Assembly (NCBI GenBank): GCA_023213315.1
Contig: JAKCPI010003138.1
Span: forward strand, 1 to 64,000
DNA: 64,000 nt
Reading direction: 5' to 3'
From: Euborellia annulipes
Taxonomy: Eukaryota > Arthropoda > Insecta > Dermaptera > Anisolabididae
A program made the translations under genes and the position numbers. Under the pieces are notes generated by a model, which saw nothing but the letters and a program-made list of their open reading frames with translations, did not search any database and was not told where the DNA came from. The stretch's first letter is position 1, and each line of letters starts with the position of its first letter. This document shows, piece by piece, positions 57,101 through 64,000 of the stretch.

Positions 57101-57420
57101 TAATTAATTTTTTTAACCCATACTTGTGAAAATTTTCTACATATTTTTTTGTACCTTTCTTTGGCTAACTTATTTTCAGATTAAGTTTTTTTAAATAACT
57201 GTGTGATTATCATTACGACATCGACACTAATAATTCGTCCTTTTAATTGATTCATCATTTAGAGATAATAAATTTAAGTATGAGTAGAGTCATTTGGTAA
57301 TCGTTGATTTATGAATTAAACAAAATATGAAATTGGAAGAAAAAGGGGAGGGGAGGGAGGGGGAGTAACCCAATCTGGCAAGCACTTTAATGAATTAAAC
57401 TCTTAACATCTATACGCAGG
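54163..57420. other. Intergenic region between the 3' ends of PHETA and MED13
   Basis: The two genes converge. AATAAA-type signals for PHETA lie near 54220-54255. A foldback of the GTACAACG family covers 54970-55540. From about 55600 to 57420 the sequence is A/T-rich and probably contains the MED13 3' UTR on the minus strand (several TTTATT possibilities, e.g. near 56273). No other gene seen. Confidence 0.5.
54970..55540. repeat. Foldback element of the GTACAACGTTTCGACTG family, long version
   Basis: Outer arms TTATTATGGGAGTTTTTAAA / inverse, then GTACAACG, CGACTGC...GCAGTC and TGCATTTGCTCGACTC-like blocks. The centre has AAGCAAGTGTTTACATAAAA...AATTTGATTTTTTTTT and inverse. Each arm repeats the degenerate hammerhead-like core of 32915-32957. 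Confidence 0.82.
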
Positions 57421-60400
57421 TCAGATCAATGCTGAAGTCATATGGTAGAGCTGCATCAAGGCTTGAATATGCACTGGTAAACAAGAGAGTCTGTCTCGTG
57501 TGTTCGAGTCAAGGGCAAGCCATGAGAGCGCGTTATAACCTTCGAGGACATACCTGATAATCAAAAAATAATAATATCAAGAAAATGCACATAAATAAAT
57601 GTTAGTAACATGGAGAAAAAATATTTTAGACATACTTAAGTAATTTTCTCGGTCCTCAAATCAAATGCACTGTTAAGTCAATATTAAAGCACCTCATATG
57701 ATAATTTCATTGTTTTTTACTTTCTAGTATATAAAGAGAAAGTATTGTAATCTGTAACAAGTAAACACGTCAACCGGAAGTAGTACTTTACCAAATAAGC
57801 TTTTTCAAAAATTTTGAAATTTCTAATTTCCTTGTCATGTTATGATAAATTACTCTATTTTAAAAAGTTTTTATTCTTTGACATTTTTTTCGAAAATTGA
57901 ATAGTTTTTGAAATAATCAAAGAAGAAAAAGACATTTGTCGTTAATTTTGAAAAAAAAAAAAAAAATCAAAACAAAATCATACAGGTGTGTCATTAAAAA
58001 AAAAAATGTAAATATAAATAAATGAATTTGTGAAGCAAAATTAGCGAAAAATGTCCTTTTCTTCGTGGATTATTTCAAAAACTATTCAGTTATCGAATAA
58101 ATATGAAAGAATAAAAACTTTTTAAAATAGAGTAATTTATCATAAAGTGACAAAGAAATTACAAATTTCAAAATGTTTGAAAAAACTTATAAGATAAAGC
58201 ACTACTTCCAAGTGACGTATTTACTCCAAAAGTTGATAGAGATAGACAATTTTAGTGTAAGGAGTATATACCAAAGTTCATCGATCTGGCTGATTGTATT
58301 TTTAAGCAATCGTGTTCACATACATACACACACAGACGTAATTCCAAAAGAATATACGAGAAAGTTTTTGGCAAGTCATTCCAGAATTTTTTTAATTATG
58401 GAAAATGACAACTTTCAAGAGAATTTCAACTTCTTTTAAAAAACAAATAACATTAGATAACGTATGAGTGCTTTAATATAGTCCATACAAATGTACAACA
58501 ATTTAAGGTAAATTGTTTGGAATTTGAATGCAAATGTTTAAAAAAAATGTCGAGTGAATAAATAAAAATAAAACAGGATAGAAAATATTCAGTGTTTAGA
58601 AAATTTTTTTTTCTATTTTTGTATCTTTCATTTATACAATATTAATTTTAAATTCAAAAGCAATTATTATTTCGATAGAATTTCTCTAAAGTAAGGAATA
58701 AAGAAAAGAGCGATTGTAGCTACGTTTATTTCGGTTATTGGCCACTTCAAGCCGACGTTTCGGTCAGATATACCACCATCCTCAGCGTGTTGACACGCTT
58801 CAGTATATCTGACCGAAACGTCGGCTTGAAATGACTAATAAAGGATATAAACGTAGCTGCAATCGCTCTTTCTCTCTGTTTCTTACTATATTATCTAATT
58901 TCTATAAATACTTCAGTGACCTTTAAAAAATTTATCAAATATTTTAATGAAAATATAATCATATTCAATATATTTTTATTAAAAATCAGGAGGGAAGTTG
59001 CTGTTGGTATTACAATTTGAAAAAAGAGCAAGTCCAGGAGAAGCAAAGAAAAGAAACCTTTGTATGCCAAATGCCGAAGGAGACGTTTGGGACAAAATGA
59101 ATTCGTTCATCCTTAGTCCTTGTAGGATATATTTATTTTAAACACAAAGTTGTAATCGTTCTTGATGTACTAAAAGTTCATGTACAATTTATTAAAAGGG
59201 CGTCAAAAAGGCTTGCGATTTTAATAAAATATACATGTTCAAGAACGATTACAACTTTGTGTCTAAAATAAATATAAGCCTAAGACTGAGGATGGACGAA
59301 TAAATTTTGTCCGAAACGTCTTCTTCGGCATTTGGCATACAAAGGTTTCATTCTTTGCTGCTCCTGTACTTGCTCTTTCCCAGCTTATATTTTTATTTAT
59401 TTGTATACGCTGATTCAGAAGAGATTATTAAAATTTAGATATAAGTTGACTATGCATCTTCTTCTTTCGTAAATGTTCGGTCGAAAAATCAATAAAAACG
59501 CAGTTTTTATTTTTATTTTAAGTTATATTATTGATGGTCAACTTATTTTTATTTATTTATGTAAAATATAACTGAAACACAAAAGATTATTATATTTAAT
59601 AAATAGAGAGTTTCTGAATAGTACGATTTTAGAAAAATATTCACTATGCACTAAAAAAAGTAATTATCTACCTTTGTGAATGAAAAATTTCGGAAATTAG
59701 CTTTTTTTTATTTGTTTAAGGCCTTTTTCGGCAACTGAGGTCATTTTGATTGCGTCCCAAAATTAGTAGCCAATACAATTGAAACGTATTTTTATCGCTT
59801 GGGAGCCGAAACTCCAAAGACCAGAAGCTAATCCTTTACCTCTCCACTTACAGATCAAAGATTTTAAATCCATTCAAGTTTATATACAGTAAGTACCCTC
59901 CATAATCGAAAAAGATCTGTGGCTGTAGGCTTAATGATGATGGAGTCATGAAACGGGCCGAAACGTCGGCCGTGAGGGCGAGATTTAAAATAAAATAATA
60001 TTTGGCTGCATTCGTCTTGTTTTTTTCATGACTCCATCATCATACCCTCCATAAGTTTGGAAACACCCTATAATAATGTTCAATATAAAGGAAATACAAA
60101 AAAAAAAATTGTTCTATTTTTGTTTATAAATCTTTATTTATTACAGACGACAAAAAGGAGATGTATATACATATGTATATGTACACTTTGCAACAAATTC
60201 TTAAAATAATGAATAAAAACTAAATTTTACATTCTTCAAAGAAACCTCCTTTTGCTTTAATTACTGCGTTGCATATCACGGTGAATCAAATTTCGCAAGG
60301 AATCTGTCGGGATATTTTTCCATTCTTGCTGGAGAACCTCCCAAAGATGTACCTCGCTCGTTATTCGCTGTTTGCGAACTCTTCTGACTAATTCATCCCA

Positions 60401-63400
60401 TTATAATTCGATTGGATTACAATCTGGGGACTGGGGAGGCCATTCCATGTTCCGTAGAATTTTCTTATTTTCTAATGACTGCAAATAGTTTTTACATAAA
60501 CAAGGCGTATGCCCCAATGGGGCTTAATACGTACATTCATAAACCCAAAACATACGCCTCGTTTATGTAAAAACTATTTGCAGTCATTCAAAAATAAGAA
60601 AATTCTACGGAACATGGAATGGCCTCCCCAGTCCCCAGATTGTAATCCAATCGAATTATTATGGGATGAATTAGACAGAAGAGTTCGCAAACAGCGAATA
60701 ACGAGCAAGGTACATCTTTGGGAGGTTCTCCAGCAAGAATGGAAAAATATTCCGACAGATTCCTTGCGAAATTTGATTCACTGTGTGCAACGCAGTAATT
60801 AAAGCAAAAGGAGGTTTCTTTGAAGAATGTAAAATTTAGTTTTTAATTCATTATTTTAAGAATTTGTTGCAAAGTGTACATATACATATGTATATACATT
60901 TCTTTTTGTCCTCTACAATAAATAAAGATTTATAAACAAAAATAGAACAATTTTTTTGTATTTCCTTTATATTGAACATTTTTCTAGGGTGTTTCCAAAC
61001 TTATGGAGGGTACTATTAAAAAAAAAAAATAAATAAAAACTCAAAGATAAGGTGTTATTTTACCTAAGTACGTCGGTGGTAAATTGAGAATCTAAAGGAT
61101 GACTTGGGACGGCTGCTTGTTGTTGTAATAAGTCGTCTGAATTCTGTTGGATAGCCGGGCTATGCAGATGTAATGCGTTTTTAAGGAATGCTGGACAGAC
61201 ATCTTCAAGATGCGGACAAGAAGCCCAAAACCATCTTGGCATTCTGCCAGTTGGTGCTGTAGATATGAAGTAACCAAGAGCGAGAGGTTGCTGGTGAAGT
61301 GTTCCAACTTCTTCAAGTGCATCAGAACCCAATCCACCTCCACCCTAAAAATTTCAGAAAATTAATAGAAAGCTCAGATTTAAAGGAATAGCTTATGAGT
61401 ATATGCACCTTTAGAAACATAGATGTTTTTCCTAATTAAACAATACTAGAAAATCTGTATTATTACAGATATATTGAAGAATTTAATTACATGAAACTGG
61501 ACAAGTTCTCTTAAATATTTTAAACTTCATCAAGGCCGGATTTATTATTTTTCAGGCCTTGATTATGGTCATTTAAAAGATCGGAAACGTGAAGGAAATT
61601 TTCTAGGTTTGAACCATGATAGTTTCCTTTAAAAAATATATATATATTTTTTTTTAAACAATGAAATAATCACAAGTAGAAAACTCATGGGTGGGACTTA
61701 ATATTGTCCCTCCGCTTTTTGTTGTCAAAAATTAACCTATCATTTACTTTTTTTTCAGAAAAATATTCTTCCCTGTTCAATTGATGGAAATGCGTTTCGA
61801 AAATCATATTTATATCCGTCATATTATGATGCTTTACCACTACGACAAAGGATATAGCACAGTCACTTAGCAATCTAAACAATCTTTTTGGCGAAAGACA
61901 ATGTCGGGAGTGGTTTTATCGCTCAAGTCTGGTGATACCAGCTTGGAGGAGAATTCAGGAAGAGGACGACCATCGGATTTCGACGATCAGGCAGTACTAG
62001 CAGCCGTGGAAGACATGACAACTCGAATGCTGGCTGAAAACTTCAATGTCAGCCAATCAATGATCGTCCGTCGTCTGAAAAGGCTTGATAAACTGGATGG
62101 GTACCCCATGAACTCTCCGACAACAACAAAACCAAACGTGTCCGAATTTTCACAATCGTTGATTGGCCGACATTGAAGTTTTCAACCAGCATTCGAGTTG
62201 TCATGTTTTTGTCAACCCTATCATACGTTTTTACGACCGGAAGAAATTGGACAAGCCGGCCCGGCGCACGGTCTGGGGCTTGTTGGAAAGAAGGAAGAGA
62301 CAGACATTTAAAGAACTGAACACGCACATTTAAAGAACTGAAGGACTGCCTGTCCTAGCTCGGGCAGCTCGTGGTCGCCATCCACGTACCCACAAGATGT
62401 GGGCCCCTGAGCAAGAATAGTTTCATGGTATTATAATATATTAATATTTAAATATTTAAATTTACTCAACTTTTATATAAATTCGTATCCTCTTTTTTGG
62501 ATAAATGGAGATATAGGTCAAAATTTTATTGAATTTTTTTTTTTTTTTTTTTAAAGTTAGATGCATTACTAATTTAGCATTCTCATATGTTTTTTTAATA
62601 ATGAAAAACAAAAAAAAAAAAAACTCGCCGTTAATCAGCAAATGATTAATTTTTAATAATTAGAATTATGAATTCACCCTTGAAGAGCCATTGCAGCCGA
62701 AAGGACTTTGCTGATCTGAGGCGCCTCCGAGTCCACAAGAAGGACTTCCCGGTTGGGACGGACTATCTCTTCTTGGACTACCCGTAGGACTTGGAACACC
62801 TCCAAGACCTGCCTCAGGCCAAGTATTAAGTAGATCATCGAAATTTTGCATTCCTTCCATTCCTTCGGAAATATCATCATTAAGTTCATCAAAGATATCT
62901 TCTACGCCAAGATCTTGTCCGTTGATTTGTTCTTCTTGGAAAGCAGTTTGCGAAGACTAGAATAAAAGAAAGATTTAGAAACTTGAAGGAGAGATAAATT
63001 TCCTTATTATTATTATGGGAATTTTTAATTATAGACCACAACATTTTGTATTAATTATTTATTAAAAATATAAATACTGTACAACGTTTCCACTGCTTAT
63101 TCTGCAGTCGTTTTCAAGTACTGTTCCGATTTCAATGAATAACCTCTAAAGGACCGTTATGTGCCTTTTATATACAAAGTCGTATCTACAGTCTTTCCTA
63201 TGAAGCAAGTTGAAGTTTGTGTCTAACAATAAGTTTAAAGGAATGATGATGGCGTTGTATATAAAATGCACGTAACATAAAAAAAAATTAGATTCAAAAT
63301 TTAAGGAAAATTTGAAGGATCAGAAATTTTGTATGGGATTATTCTCACATCATTCTTAATAAAAAAAATTTAAGTAAATTTTCATGAAAAAAATTTAATA

Positions 63401-64000
63401 TAAAATAATATATTAAAAAAAAATTAAGTCTTAAATTGGCCTAAAAAATTTCACAACTTCTTTTCCCCTTTTCAAGATGCCATTTTATTAATGTGATTCT
63501 CTATGAACCAACATTAAGTCTGGGCTTGGTATTCTTATCTTGAATAATTTACAAAGTAACAGACTATTCCAATTTTGATCATCTATCGATGATTTCTATC
63601 AAAAAATAAATGGTGAGAATATGAGTATGATCTCTATGTAGAAGTTTTTAGTAGCAAAATTTTTTATTTGAGATATACCCAGAAATTTAAGTTTGAAATT
63701 CTTTTATTATGGCAATTTTTAATTATAGACCACATTTTGTATTAATTATTTATTAAAAATATAAATACTGTAGAACGTTTCGACTGATTATTTTGCAGTC
63801 GTTTTCAAGTACTGTACACTTGCTCCGGCTCGAGTGAACTAACCTCTAAGGGAACGTTACGGGCATTTTATATACAACGACGTCAGCCCGATCTTCTATT
63901 AGCTTAGGCACAACTTCATCTAACTTCATAGTTCACTGTAGTTCGTTGTATATAAAATGCACGTTAAGGTCCTTTAGAGATTAGTTCACTTGAATCGGAG
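57421..64000 (-). CDS. MED13: Mediator subunit 13, C-terminal exons (5' part beyond the right edge)
   Basis: Three minus-strand exons join in phase: 62956-62678 (93 codons), 61344-61064 and 57553-57421, ending at a TGA at 57421-57423. The first carries an acidic stretch ([14 protein letters not shown]) and [12 protein letters not shown], then a Pro/Ser-rich segment. The second has the C-terminal MED13 signature [20 protein letters not shown], then [12 protein letters not shown] and [14 protein letters not shown]. The last has [15 protein letters not shown] and [17 protein letters not shown], matching the end of MED13 in other animals. MED13 links the CDK8 kinase module to core Mediator and represses or tunes RNA polymerase II transcription in the nucleus. 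Intron 61345-62677 holds a mariner fragment and a SINE; intron 57554-61063 holds foldbacks and a Tc1 palindrome. 62957-64000 is intron. Confidence 0.93.
57720..58400. repeat. AGAGAAAGT repeat with an inverted second half
   Basis: Starts TTTACTTTCTAGTATATAAA, AGAGAAAGTATTG. From about 57775 to 58235 the sequence is an imperfect palindrome (AGTAGTACTTTACCAAATAA...GATAAATTACTCTATTTTAA / inverse). In the last MED13 intron. Confidence 0.7.
58692..58893. repeat. Foldback element of the CGACGTTTCGGTCAGATA family
   Basis: A compact palindrome, about 200 bp: AGTAAGGAATAAAGAAA...GCGATTGTAGCTACGTTTAT...CACTTCAAGCCGACGTTTCG on the left, inverse on the right. Related to 39015-39368. The core box here (CUGAGGA, minus, about 58779-58785) has stem II GGU / ACC and GAA-ACGU-C, but the outer stem does not pair. 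Confidence 0.87.
59026..59376. repeat. Foldback element
   Basis: Arms: GAGCAAGTCCAGGAG...ACCTTTGTATGCCAAATGCC...AAACACAAAGTTGTAATCGT and inverse. In the last MED13 intron. Confidence 0.87.
59283..59323 (+). other. Hammerhead-like ribozyme motif
   Basis: Weak outer stem (GA / UU), core CUGAGGA, extra U, stem II GGAC / GUCC (perfect), GAA, ACGU, C. Confidence 0.48.
60043..61012. mobile_element. Palindromic Tc1-type element (two inverted half-copies)
   Basis: Terminal repeats TACCCTCCATAAGTTTGGAA / TTCCAAACTTATGGAGGGTA and TA at both ends. Each arm of about 475 bp carries the 3' part of a Tc1-like transposase gene; the arms are inverted around a 39-bp centre (60512-60550). It has landed next to the inverted end (TGATGATGGAGTCATGAA / inverse, 59935-60043) of a foldback half-element. 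No complete transposase is present. Confidence 0.9.
60509..60802 (+). pseudogene. Tc1-like transposase, C-terminal fragment (right arm; mirror copy in left arm)
   Basis: The 97-codon frame contains [20 protein letters not shown], the segment around the last catalytic acidic residue of DD34E transposases, and ends at the normal C-terminus region. The N-terminal DNA-binding domain and the first two catalytic Asp residues are missing. A near-identical fragment lies on the minus strand at about 60245-60500. Confidence 0.88.
61655..62212 (+). pseudogene. Mariner transposase N-terminal fragment, broken
   Basis: Begins with one terminal repeat of the 24539 MITE family (61655-61715). A mariner-type transposase start follows (ATG about 61784; [15 protein letters not shown]), interrupted by a stop at about 61868-61870, then [20 protein letters not shown] and [14 protein letters not shown] in another frame, the helix-turn-helix region. 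The catalytic domain is absent. The block 62013-62070 is repeated inverted at 62152-62212. Inside a MED13 intron. Confidence 0.85.
62216..62412 (-). repeat. SINE-like repeat (GCTCAGGGG family) copy 7
   Basis: Minus strand: GCTCAGGGGCCCACATCTTG head, ending near 62216 in the mariner fragment. It carries a 21-bp internal duplication (AAGAACTGAA twice, about 62311 and 62333). Confidence 0.87.
63010..63275. repeat. Half-element of the GTACAACGTTTCGACTG foldback family
   Basis: ATTATTATGGGAATTTTTAATTATAGACC, then AAATACTGTACAACGTTTCC and CTGCTTATTCTGCAGTCG: one arm only, in MED13 intron sequence. The remainder to 63700 is A/T-rich without recognisable features. Confidence 0.75.
63705..64000. repeat. 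Foldback of the GTACAACGTTTCGACTG family, running off the right edge
   Basis: The left arm is complete (ATTATGGCAATTTTTAATTA...GTTTCGACTGATTATTTTGC). The inverse begins near 63950 (GTATATAAAATGCACGTTAA...AGTTCACTTGAATCGGAG) and is cut by the window end. Confidence 0.78.

Noticed and set aside
59935..60043. CCGAAACGTCGGCC block as another hammerhead motif
   Set aside because: The CUGANGA side is absent; only the 3' half of the core remains.

Overview
This window is AT-rich metazoan nuclear DNA: multi-exon genes with GT-AG introns, interspersed SINE-like repeats, Tc1/mariner, hAT and Gypsy-type elements, and many inverted-repeat (foldback) elements. The gene families and element types suit an arthropod or a related invertebrate; the species cannot be fixed from sequence alone. 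I assembled exon chains by hand from splice signals and phase continuity. They have not been checked against transcripts.

Layout: (1) 1-5999, minus strand: 5' part of a WD40-repeat gene whose first intron holds a young, internally deleted Gypsy-like LTR element (1766-5752). (2) 6786-18748, plus: a BTB-BACK-kelch gene of 16 coding exons with an IQ-like motif in its linker, divergent from the WD40 gene. (3) 19690-25919, plus: argininosuccinate lyase, 10 exons, 466 aa, catalytic motifs intact. (4) 27313-41072, plus: a ZDHHC5/8-type palmitoyltransferase, 9 exons, 689 aa, ending in a PDZ ligand. (5) 46924-47904, plus: an intronless BABAM1/MERIT40 gene. (6) 50764-54162, plus: a PH-domain sesquipedalian (PHETA) gene with the OCRL-binding F&H motif. 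(7) 57421 to beyond 64000, minus: the 3' end of MED13 (three exons seen). The genes look like an ordinary housekeeping and trafficking set with no common pathway.

Almost everything else is repeat. The most striking signal is that many otherwise unrelated foldback elements share one RNA-like core: a CUGANGA-like box, a short hairpin, then GAA followed by a 4-nt palindrome (ACGU or AUAU) and a C or U, enclosed by a 3-6 bp outer stem. This is the layout of a type I hammerhead ribozyme with a minimal stem III. Outer stems are kept by compensating changes between copies. One such element (13559-13782) is flanked by a 14-bp target duplication. Hammerhead motifs are known in Penelope-like and small non-autonomous retroelements, so the foldbacks may be a diverse population of such elements. 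That link is inference.

Other mobile DNA: a head-to-head Tc1 palindrome with arms of about 475 bp, a decayed mariner fragment inside a MED13 intron, hAT MITEs with 8-bp target duplications, seven copies of one SINE-like family, at least three tRNA-like SINE families, and a roughly 1-kb family bordered by AGAGAAAGT ends.
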